Positions 1-6,601 of a stretch of 44,388 nt of DNA are shown here, piece by piece; within the stretch, counting starts at the first letter, position 1, and every line of letters starts with the position of its first letter. The position numbers and the translations under genes were made by a program. The stretch is from Candidatus Zhuqueibacterota bacterium. Lineage in GTDB: Bacteria; Zhuqueibacterota; Zhuqueibacteria; Zhuqueibacterales; Geothermadaptataceae. Under the pieces are notes generated by a model, which saw only the letters and a program-made list of their open reading frames with translations, made no database searches and had not been told where the DNA came from. The stretch covers positions 1 to 44,388 of the forward strand of contig JAUZRQ010000047.1 of assembly GCA_030950365.1 (NCBI GenBank). The letters run 5' to 3'.

Positions 1-67
1 CAAAATAAGGTTTTGCGTTTCTTAAATTGGATTGATTAGCGAAATTTAAAATTCAAGAGGAGCCCAC

Positions 68-1165
68 GTGAAGCAGATATTGATCTCTATTTATGTATTT
101 TCATTATTTGCAGGTTGCCGCAATGATCAAAATTTAGAAGATCGTTTAATACGAAGGGCTGGGTATGAAAATACACACGCATTGTTAAAAATCGATGAAA
201 TCCGATTACAGGAAAATAAAAATAACATAATTGGGATTATTACTTCCATGCAAATTTCATCCAAGGGTGAAATTTTTATAAACGATGTTTCTTCTGCTAA
301 AATACATGTTTATTCTCAAAGTGGAAAATTCTTGCGTAGTATAGGTTCGTTTGGTCAAGGGCCAGGAGAATTTGAAAGAAATGTAGAGATAAGATTATCA
401 TCCAACAAATTAGGAGTTTTGGATGTAGGGCTGAAAAGGATTAGCTTTTTTACAATGGATGGGAAATACCTTAATCTGATCAATTTGGCCGAAGACCCGG
501 AAACTCTGTTCATTATGGGTAGGTTTGATTTTTCTCCAAACGAAAGAAGAATCTATGTTGAGGGAATTTCAAAAAAAGTAGAGCCGGATGAAATTTGTGA
601 TAAGTCATTTATTCTTGTGGCTTATAATAGCAGGTTAAGGCCGGTTACCCGTGGTGGAGAATTTGATCCATTTGCAAGAAAATTCTGTCATCAACATAAC
701 AAGAAGTCATTTGTACGGGTGGATTCTTCCGGAAATATTTATGTGCTTCCATACATGGTTCCAAGAGTTACAGTGTACTCGCCTCGTTTCGAAAGACTCA
801 AAAGGATAAATTTTTATAACGAGTATTGGAAGCTCCCTTTTAGTGAATCTAACCCTTTTGATTATACGAATCCTCAAATTGCCCATTCGCGCGTTTTGGG
901 TATGGAAATTGGCAAAATTACAGGCAATCTTTTCATTCATCACGGTTGGAAAGACTATGAAAAATCAACGAGAGGAAACGAGATTATTCATTTTTATCTG
1001 ACCGTAATTGATTCGAAGGGGAATTTTTTAATAGGAGGGCATTCTTTACAGGTTCCCGGGCCAATAACAATAGATCATGATGAAAATATATATTTTCTTT
1101 TAGAAGATACTCCTGGCAACAGGATCATAGGAAAATTTAAAATAATCAAAAGAATTGCTGATTAA
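68..1165 (+). CDS. Six-bladed beta-propeller lipoprotein (BF3164/NHL-like)
   Basis: The 365-residue product starts with a short signal peptide and a lipobox-like FAGC (Cys17), so it is probably a lipid-anchored envelope protein. A GKFLRSIGSFGQGPGEF stretch near residue 90 is the hallmark blade motif of the 6-bladed beta-propeller lipoproteins common in Bacteroidetes and related phyla. Repeated G-x-I/F-Y and D-S-x-G-N-I-Y patterns supply further blades. The GTG start is set by AGAGGAG about 6 bases upstream. The gene is followed after 17 bases by a small exported peptide gene, so the two are likely co-transcribed. Base composition is clearly more AT-rich than the rest of the window, which suggests transfer. 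No enzymatic role is assigned; these propellers are usually described as ligand-binding or scaffolding proteins. Confidence 0.8.
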   Translation: MKQILISIYVFSLFAGCRNDQNLEDRLIRRAGYENTHALLKIDEIRLQENKNNIIGIITSMQISSKGEIFINDVSSAKIHVYSQSGKFLRSIGSFGQGPGEFERNVEIRLSSNKLGVLDVGLKRISFFTMDGKYLNLINLAEDPETLFIMGRFDFSPNERRIYVEGISKKVEPDEICDKSFILVAYNSRLRPVTRGGEFDPFARKFCHQHNKKSFVRVDSSGNIYVLPYMVPRVTVYSPRFERLKRINFYNEYWKLPFSESNPFDYTNPQIAHSRVLGMEIGKITGNLFIHHGWKDYEKSTRGNEIIHFYLTVIDSKGNFLIGGHSLQVPGPITIDHDENIYFLLEDTPGNRIIGKFKIIKRIAD

Positions 1166-1182
1166 ATTCAAAGGAGGATATT

Positions 1183-1422
1183 ATGAAAAATTTGGACTTG
1201 CTTTTAAAATCGTTTTCACTAATACTGGCTGTTTTGATGATAGCCATTACCTTAAATTTTAATTCTTCCTCGGTATTGAATGCAGGTGGCTGTTGGTATG
1301 AGAACGAATTTTGTGATGATAATTGGATTTTTCCAGATCGATGCGAACCCCAAACGAATCCATCCACAAAAAGTTCATGCAATCGTTGTACATGCGGATA
1401 CGAGGATCCGACCACAGAATAA
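1183..1422 (+). CDS. Small exported six-cysteine peptide
   Basis: This 79-residue product has an N-terminal hydrophobic segment (about residues 11-26) and a probable signal-peptidase site after LNA (residue 34). The mature part of about 45 residues holds six cysteines (37, 44, 54, 66, 69, 71), ending in a tight C-x2-C-x-C. The start is well supported by AAGGAGG at 1171-1177, five bases before ATG. It lies directly behind the propeller lipoprotein and ahead of a strong terminator, so the pair forms a closed transcription unit. The arrangement resembles Bacteroidetes loci in which NVEALA-type small secreted peptides sit next to BF3164-type propellers, but no NVEALA motif is visible. The cysteines could form disulfides or bind metal. 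Function unknown. Confidence 0.72.
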   Translation: MKNLDLLLKSFSLILAVLMIAITLNFNSSSVLNAGGCWYENEFCDDNWIFPDRCEPQTNPSTKSSCNRCTCGYEDPTTE

Positions 1423-1462
1423 AACATTTTGAATTCTATTGATGGAATCTTCCTTTGCCAAG

Positions 1463-1503
1463 ATAGCAGCAGGCACCTTAAAATGTCTGCTGCTATTTTT
1501 TTC
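1463..1503 (+). terminator. Rho-independent terminator after the propeller/peptide pair
   Basis: The arms ATAGCAGCAGGCA (1463-1475) and TGTCTGCTGCTAT (1484-1496) pair over 13 positions with one G-T pair, and a run of T follows immediately. This closes the AT-rich two-gene unit. Confidence 0.85.
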
Positions 1504-1844
1504 TTTGCCATTCCTCCATCTGCTTAATAGCCTTTTTTGTAAATCCAATTCATAATCCAAAATTAGGTTCACCCACTTCAAAAAAACCGCGTTAGCGGTG
1601 TCCTGTTTGTATCTGCCGGCAGGCCCCCCACATTGCCAACCGCGTAGCGGTGGCATATATCCTGACGGCTGGCGCTGCGCACCGCCGGTTTCATTGAAAA
1701 GATAGATTGCATCGACGAAACGAAACAATCTCTTTCCGGCGCACCGGGCGCATAAAGCCCACATCTCCATCCGGACGATTTTCTTTTGAAAACGACACAT
1801 ATGCGGATGAAGAGGTATAAAAATGTCTAAAGAAAAGGACTTTT
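1503..1844. other. Intergenic region with two short CCGC-GCGG palindromes
   Basis: No gene is supported here. Long reading frames on the minus strand show no recognisable domain. The stretch contains two closely spaced palindromes (1586-1599 and 1639-1651), annotated separately, and a change from AT-rich to GC-rich sequence. The GH88 gene ends into this region from the right, but I see no clear terminator for it. Confidence 0.5.
1586..1665. repeat. Pair of ACCGC-GCGGT palindromic elements
   Basis: ACCGCGTTAGCGGT (1586-1599) is followed by GTCCTGTTTGTATCTG. Some 40 bases on, ACCGCGTAGCGGT (1639-1651) is followed by GGCATATATCCTGA. Each unit is a 5-bp palindrome plus a G-x-C-x-T-x-T-rich tail. 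This resembles a widespread intergenic class (a C/G palindrome around GTAG followed by GACATATTTGTAG) seen in several phyla. I recognise the style from memory only. Confidence 0.5.
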
Positions 1845-3017
1845 TTATTTTTCGGTTAAAAGGCTCGCCACCACCTCCATGAAAAAGTACTCGCCCCACA
1901 TCACCGACTCGTCCACGCCCCAGTTGTTGGGGCGGTGGTACACGCCATGGCGCAAAATGCCCTCGTAATTTGGATCGTGCGCTCCCAGGTAATCATCGCT
2001 GCAGAGGGTGGCCAGGATTTGCAGCGCGGCAGCGCGGTAATCCTGCCGCCGTTCGGCTTCGGGGATGCAACTCAGGCGCCAGAGACCGCCCGCAGCCACT
2101 GCCGCGGCCGAGCTGTCCGCCGGCTCGTTGGGAATGTCCGGCGCGCCGTAATCCCAGTACGGCACGCCGGAATCGGGCGTGTGGCGCAGATAAAAACCGG
2201 CGCAGCGCTCGGCGGTTTGTAAAAACAGGGGTTCGCCGGTGTACCGATACGCTTCGGCAAAGCCGTAAATCGCCCAGGCCAGGCCTCGCGACCAGCACGT
2301 GAACGGCGAGTACCCCTGCTGGGTGGAGAGATTGCGAAATTCGCCGGTTTCCGGGTTGAAAATGGCCTCATGGATCGCCGCCCCGTCCTGGTCCATGATC
2401 CGCGGCCCGTCCTTCATGATCAGGTATTCCTCGGTGGTGAAGGCATGCCGCACGGCCTTTTGGTACAGCGACTCGTCGCCGCCGAGCTGATGCGCCCGAA
2501 ACAGCAGCCGGATGTTCATCATGATGTCGATGAACAGGGAATGCGGCCCGTTGAATGAATAGATGTACGGATCCGGGCCAGCATCCTGCCAGCGGAACGA
2601 CTGTACCGTGGCCGCGGTAATGAGCCAGTCCGCGAGGCGGTCGCGCATGGGATCGTCTTTTTCGAGCAGTTCGTACCAGCGGTTGACCGTCGGCAGGAAA
2701 ATAAAGCCCAGATCGTGCACGCTGCGGTCGAACTTGCGCGGCTCGAGGGCGCGGGTATATCTTTCGGCGCGTTCCCGCCAGCGCGGATCGTGCGTGCGCT
2801 CATAGGCCAGCCACATCATGCCGGCAAAAAATCCGGGACACCAGTCCGTCCACAGGGATGGGGGCCGGTACCAGCGGCCGTTTCGGGTGTGGATGGGCGC
2901 CGGCCGATCCGGCGGCCAGGCCTGCACCATGCGCTCGAGCTGGCGCAGCCCGAAGTCGAAGGCCCGTTCCAGTGCAGGTTTGAGAGAGGTCAGGCGAATC
3001 GAGTGATCGATGTGCAT
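1845..3017 (-). CDS. GH88 unsaturated glucuronyl hydrolase
   Basis: The 390-residue protein matches glycoside hydrolase family 88, which removes 4,5-unsaturated uronic acid from oligosaccharides made by polysaccharide lyases (for example from glycosaminoglycans or gellan). The family's two catalytic aspartates are visible in HDLGF (Asp102) and DIMMN (Asp164). Other typical segments are SLWTDWCPGFFAG, TCWSRGLAWAIYGFAE, a D-SSAAAVAAGGL segment and WGVDESVMWGEYFFMEV at the C-terminus. Length is normal for the family. The start has AGAGG upstream on the coding strand. No signal peptide is visible, so it probably acts in the cytoplasm on imported disaccharides. No lyase, transporter or sulfatase lies nearby, so the substrate is open. 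Confidence 0.92.
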   Translation of the reverse strand: MHIDHSIRLTSLKPALERAFDFGLRQLERMVQAWPPDRPAPIHTRNGRWYRPPSLWTDWCPGFFAGMMWLAYERTHDPRWRERAERYTRALEPRKFDRSVHDLGFIFLPTVNRWYELLEKDDPMRDRLADWLITAATVQSFRWQDAGPDPYIYSFNGPHSLFIDIMMNIRLLFRAHQLGGDESLYQKAVRHAFTTEEYLIMKDGPRIMDQDGAAIHEAIFNPETGEFRNLSTQQGYSPFTCWSRGLAWAIYGFAEAYRYTGEPLFLQTAERCAGFYLRHTPDSGVPYWDYGAPDIPNEPADSSAAAVAAGGLWRLSCIPEAERRQDYRAAALQILATLCSDDYLGAHDPNYEGILRHGVYHRPNNWGVDESVMWGEYFFMEVVASLLTEK

Positions 3018-3437
3018 GGTTTGCCTCTATTGGTTTTGAAAGTTGGTTATGGTCATTCTCTCGCAGAGGCGCTGAGTTCGCAGAGGAGTTATTGCGTTTT
3101 AAAGATTTTTTGATTGTCTCAATTGATTGCTAAATGATTGTAGAACAAAACCCCGTAGACCCCGCCCCTTGTGGGCGGGAGACACATACCTGATTTCCGG
3201 ACGGCTCTGCCATTTTTCCGGCTTTGGTGGAAATGACCGCACCGGGGGCCCAAAAACCGGCCCGCCCGGCGCCCCACGAGGGGGGCGCGACTACATGGCG
3301 ATGAAACATGAAGGGATAAATCAAATTAAACCAAATTCTCGGCAGGGCGCCGGGATCGCAGTGGAAAATTGGTTGGCGGGCAGGGGCACCCACTGCTCTC
3401 CGCCGACTTGCTACCATGTGGCATCCTGCCGCTACGG
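3018..3437. other. Intergenic region with GC hairpins
   Basis: No convincing gene is present. Around 3060-3085 there is the low-complexity string CGCAGAGGCGCTGAG..CGCAGAG, a type of intergenic repeat seen in many bacteria. GC-rich hairpins follow: CCCGCCC..GGGCGGG near 3160-3180 and GCGCCCC..GGGG(G)GCGC near 3270-3290. The second could serve as a weak transcription end for the flavodoxin/OYE unit, but no T-run accompanies it on that strand. Confidence 0.45.
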
Positions 3438-4031
3438 CTACTTTGAGCGTTTCCACCGCCGGGCCAACATGGCAACGCGCCGCCCCAGGGCTTCGCCTTT
3501 TTGTAAAAAGCGCTGGCGCACGAGGGGACCGGCCTGTTTCTGTTGAAATGGCGGTTCCTCGGTCACGGCCGAAGCGCCGAAGGGCTGCTGCCAATTGGGC
3601 CCGCCCACCACGATCATGCCGAAAATGAGCATGGAGTGCAGCAAATTCACCTGCACCAGCTCTTCTCCGGCAGAAAGTCCGCCGCCGGTGACAAACGCCG
3701 CACCGAGTTTGTCTTTGAGCGGCGCGCCCTGAAACGGCCAGCGGTTGATGAAATGCTGCACCGCCGGCGCCACGTTGGCGTTGTACACCGGCGATCCCAC
3801 GATGATCGCATCCGCGGCCAGCACATCCGCGGTCGCCACGCTGTCCACCGTACGCAATTTAACCTGCACGCCGGGCACGCTGCTGGCCCCCCGGTACACC
3901 GCCTCGGCCAGGGCGCGGGTGTGCCCTTTCTGGCTGTAATAGGCGATCAGCACCTGAACATCATTTTGTGAAAACGCCATCCGGGATACGGCCAACAACA
4001 GGCAAATCAAAAAAAGCATTTTTGATTTCAT
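3438..4031 (-). CDS. Exported flavodoxin-fold protein (WrbA/NQO-like)
   Basis: The 197-residue product has a Sec-type signal peptide (about residues 1-22, ending AFSQ) and then a flavodoxin fold. The FMN phosphate loop appears as YYSQKGHT (31-38), and IIVGSPVYNANVAPAVQHF corresponds to the WrbA-like segment that follows the fourth strand. VTGGGLSAGEE and GMIVVGG continue the fold. It would bind FMN and shuttle electrons or reduce quinones. Export is unusual for this family and implies FMN loading outside the cytoplasm. The start has a strong GGAGGAG. It lies 33 bases downstream of the Old Yellow Enzyme gene on the same strand, suggesting a two-gene redox operon. The basic, Arg/Lys-rich C-terminus has no clear role. 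Confidence 0.82.
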   Translation of the reverse strand: MKSKMLFLICLLLAVSRMAFSQNDVQVLIAYYSQKGHTRALAEAVYRGASSVPGVQVKLRTVDSVATADVLAADAIIVGSPVYNANVAPAVQHFINRWPFQGAPLKDKLGAAFVTGGGLSAGEELVQVNLLHSMLIFGMIVVGGPNWQQPFGASAVTEEPPFQQKQAGPLVRQRFLQKGEALGRRVAMLARRWKRSK

Positions 4032-4064
4032 GATCTCCTCCGGAACTCAGATTGGCGGAACGAC

Positions 4065-5462
4065 TTATGACCGACGCGGCAGCGAGCGGTAGATTTGCGC
4101 ATATAGCGCGTCGCGGGGCACACAGCCGGTGGGAAATTGCCCCAGCTGGTTGTCCTTGCGGCGCATCAGCGCGGTGCAAAACGACACCGTGAGGCACACT
4201 CGCCGCGGATCGAGCCGGCCGTTTTCCAGCAGATCGGCGGCAAAATCGGGATAGGCCAGCGCCATGCGGCCCACGCCGACCAGGTCGATGCGCCGCCGGC
4301 GAAGATTGGCCTCGGCCGCATGCGGGAAAAATTGCCGCAGGTAGCTGTATCCCGTGCCCACGAACGTCGCGTTCGGCACAGCCTGTTTAACCGCAGCCGC
4401 CAGCCGGAAATGCCGGTCCACACCGATGAGCGGGTGCTCCGGAGTGGGGCGCATGTCCGGTGCCGGTTTCTCGAACGGCCGGCCGAGGTGCGGATTGTAA
4501 TACGGGCTGCCCAGCGTCAAATTGAACAGGGTGACGCCGTGCTCCACCAGCGTCCGGATGAGCGCGATCGGCTCGCGCAGGTCCGGTTGGTGCGGGTGCG
4601 CCGGATCGATGCCGAAGCCGTTGCGGATGTCGGGCGTCCCGTTTGCCGCGGCATCCGGCGACACGCCGTCATACAAATTCACGCGCGTGGCGACGTGCAG
4701 GCCGGGTACCCGGTCGCGGATTTTGCGCACCACGTTGGTGATAAACCGGATGCGGTTCTCCCAGGGCCCGCCGTAAATGCCCGGGCGGGTGCGCGCACCG
4801 AGCAGTTCGTTCAATAAGTAAGTATGGCACTGTTTGATATCCACAAAATCGAAACCGGCCCGGTATGCGCGTGCGGCCGCCGCGACAAACCGGTCCTCAA
4901 GCCGCTTGAGGTCGTCATCCGAAATCAGCGGATAGTCCGCGGGGAGAGGCGCTTTCTGGTTGTTTTTGCGTAGGAAGGTCACGCGATCGATGAGAGGATC
5001 GTGCACGGCGAGTACCGGCCGTGGGTGACTCCACCGGCCGCTATGCGTAAGCTGCAGTCCGATCAGCAGGTCATCGGCGTTGCCAAAGCGCTCACGGTGC
5101 AACCGGCGCATGTCGTCCACCAAACGGGCAAACGTATCGGTCGCCCTGTCGTGCAGCCACAATTGCCGCGGATTGGCGCGGCCGTCTTCGGTGACGGCGG
5201 TGGCTTCGCACCAGATGAGTTTAGCGCCGCCGGTGGCGAAGCGGTGGTAGCGGCGAAAGGTGAGCTCGTCGGGCAGGCCGTCCGGCGTGCCGTCGCAACC
5301 TTCCATGGGATGAATCACCAGGGCGTTGCCGACGCGACGGTCCAACACAGCCACCGGCTCGAGCAGCATCCGTAATGATGCTTCAAATTCGACCGATAGA
5401 TTCAAACGCCGCACTTCCCGGCGCAGCGCCTCCAGCGATTTGAAATGAAAATACCTCGACAT
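4065..5462 (-). CDS. Old Yellow Enzyme family NADH:flavin oxidoreductase
   Basis: This is an FMN-dependent TIM-barrel ene-reductase of the OYE / 2,4-dienoyl-CoA reductase N-terminal type. Visible family signatures are PMEGCDGTPDG near the N-terminus, LQLTHSGRWSHP (flavin and substrate contacts), KQCHTYLLNELL (the active-site His segment), GGPWENRIRF and VGVGRMALAYPDF. The tail contains CLTVSFCTALM and GCVPRD, which resembles the Fe-S cluster segment of larger relatives. One expected cysteine is Val, and the C-terminal Rossmann domain of those relatives is missing. I place the start at MSRYFHF because an upstream ATG at 5495 has no ribosome site and adds only 11 unconserved residues. No signal peptide is present. 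The exported flavodoxin gene follows after 33 bases. Confidence 0.88.
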   Translation of the reverse strand: MSRYFHFKSLEALRREVRRLNLSVEFEASLRMLLEPVAVLDRRVGNALVIHPMEGCDGTPDGLPDELTFRRYHRFATGGAKLIWCEATAVTEDGRANPRQLWLHDRATDTFARLVDDMRRLHRERFGNADDLLIGLQLTHSGRWSHPRPVLAVHDPLIDRVTFLRKNNQKAPLPADYPLISDDDLKRLEDRFVAAAARAYRAGFDFVDIKQCHTYLLNELLGARTRPGIYGGPWENRIRFITNVVRKIRDRVPGLHVATRVNLYDGVSPDAAANGTPDIRNGFGIDPAHPHQPDLREPIALIRTLVEHGVTLFNLTLGSPYYNPHLGRPFEKPAPDMRPTPEHPLIGVDRHFRLAAAVKQAVPNATFVGTGYSYLRQFFPHAAEANLRRRRIDLVGVGRMALAYPDFAADLLENGRLDPRRVCLTVSFCTALMRRKDNQLGQFPTGCVPRDALYAQIYRSLPRRS

Positions 5463-5957
5463 ATGAATTTGCAGTCCGCCTTCAAACAATGGCATTATGA
5501 AAATTGTCCGTTATAGCAAAGGGTACAAATCGAATGGCTGGCAGTCAAGAGAAAACCTCATATCTCGCCGTGGTGCCACTCAATTCTCAGCCGGTGCTGC
5601 CGATATTACAAAATTAGCAACTGCAATAAGTTCCACATTTCATTAAAAAAGCTTCACACGAGTGACTTCGTACCAAAATAAATAACATGGAACTAAATGA
5701 AGTCATAGCGGTTACATAGCGTGGCCGTGTTATTGAAACAAAATTGAAGGCCTATCAAAGCAAATTTCAATTGGCTGCAAAACCCTTTAACTGTTTTTTA
5801 ATGAGTTAATCTGAGAAAAAACTTGACATTTTTATGGATTTGATTAATTTTGAGACGACAAGAAGTTTCAATGGCAAACAGACGGCAACGGGGCGATAAA
5901 CCTGCCAGTTTTCGAGATTTAGCTGGTTGACTCTTTGCGGGAAGGAAAACGGTTTTT
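5463..5957. other. AT-rich divergent intergenic region
   Basis: This region separates the minus-strand OYE gene from the plus-strand secreted protein. Apart from a possible promoter at 5822-5852 I see no open frame with domain content, no strong hairpin and no RNA signature. Confidence 0.5.
5822..5852 (+). promoter_or_regulatory. Possible promoter of the small secreted protein gene
   Basis: TTGACA at 5823-5828 is a perfect -35 box, but no good TATAAT lies 16-18 bases downstream. Instead TAATTTTG (5845-5852) follows CTTG after 19 bases. That fits the Bacteroidetes-style layout of TTG then TAnnTTTG. Either reading puts a start site about 100 bases before the gene at 5958. Confidence 0.3.
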
Positions 5958-6392
5958 ATGGGGCAAACCATGATGAAGCGTCGCACATTCAGCCTGGCTA
6001 TCGGCATCATGCTTTTGGGTTGGATCTGGGCCTATGCCGGAGGGAAAATCACCAAATTCAACCTCGAACCCGGATTCAATCGGGTGATTATCAAATGGGA
6101 AGTGCAAAACGAAACCGGCGTGAAGGGCTACGAAATTCAGCGTAGTTTCAACAACAACGACTTTTCGAAGCTGGATTTTGTCAAAGCGAAAACCACTACC
6201 GAGCCGATCAAAAAATATCGATATGTTGATAAGACGGTGTTCAAAACCAGCACGGGCGGGCGCACGTTCTTCTACCGTCTGAAAATTGTCAATCAGGATG
6301 GTAGCTTCAGCTATTCGAAAGTCGAGCATGTCACTCCGACGGTATCCAGCGCCCGACAAACCTGGGGTATGATTAAAGCCATGTTCCGGTGA
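5958..6392 (+). CDS. Small secreted fibronectin-III-like protein
   Basis: The 144-residue product has a signal peptide (hydrophobic core SLAIGIMLLGWIWAYA, cleavage near AYA-GG) and one compact beta-sandwich-like domain. The pattern VIIKWEV..GVKGYEIQRS..YRYVDKT..TFFYRLKIVNQDGS is the fibronectin-III-like layout found in adhesion and surface proteins of FCB bacteria, where GYEIQRS and YRLK-I-DG mark the domain. Conserved family annotation is not possible by eye. The start may be at 5958 (AAGGA about 12 bases upstream) or at the ATG-ATG pair at 5970/5973. The gene is alone, with a possible promoter upstream and a strong terminator downstream. No sorting tail is present, so it probably stays in the periplasm or is released. 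Confidence 0.7.
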   Translation: MGQTMMKRRTFSLAIGIMLLGWIWAYAGGKITKFNLEPGFNRVIIKWEVQNETGVKGYEIQRSFNNNDFSKLDFVKAKTTTEPIKKYRYVDKTVFKTSTGGRTFFYRLKIVNQDGSFSYSKVEHVTPTVSSARQTWGMIKAMFR

Positions 6393-6419
6393 TTTTTCGT
6401 AAAGTTTGAATTCCAACCC

Positions 6420-6451
6420 AGCACGGCCCCTCAAAGCCGTGCTTTTTTTTT
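6420..6451 (+). terminator. Rho-independent terminator
   Basis: AGCACGGC (6420-6427) pairs perfectly with GCCGTGCT (6436-6443) around an 8-base loop, and nine T follow. It ends the small secreted protein gene. Confidence 0.92.
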
Positions 6452-6601
6452 GTTCTGCTTCCGAACTAATGCCTATTTAAGGCCAATCCCGTTGGTATAA
6501 ATATCCCTCCATTCCGACGCCTGCATGAAGAAAGCAATAAAATCATCCTGATGTTTGGGAACTATTTGGCAGAATTATGCCTTCCCTGGATCGATAGTAA
6601 G

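Noticed and set aside
1375-1899. 174-codon minus-strand open frame between the peptide and GH88 genes
   Set aside because: It overlaps a terminator, palindromic repeats and the GH88 end; composition and sequence look random.
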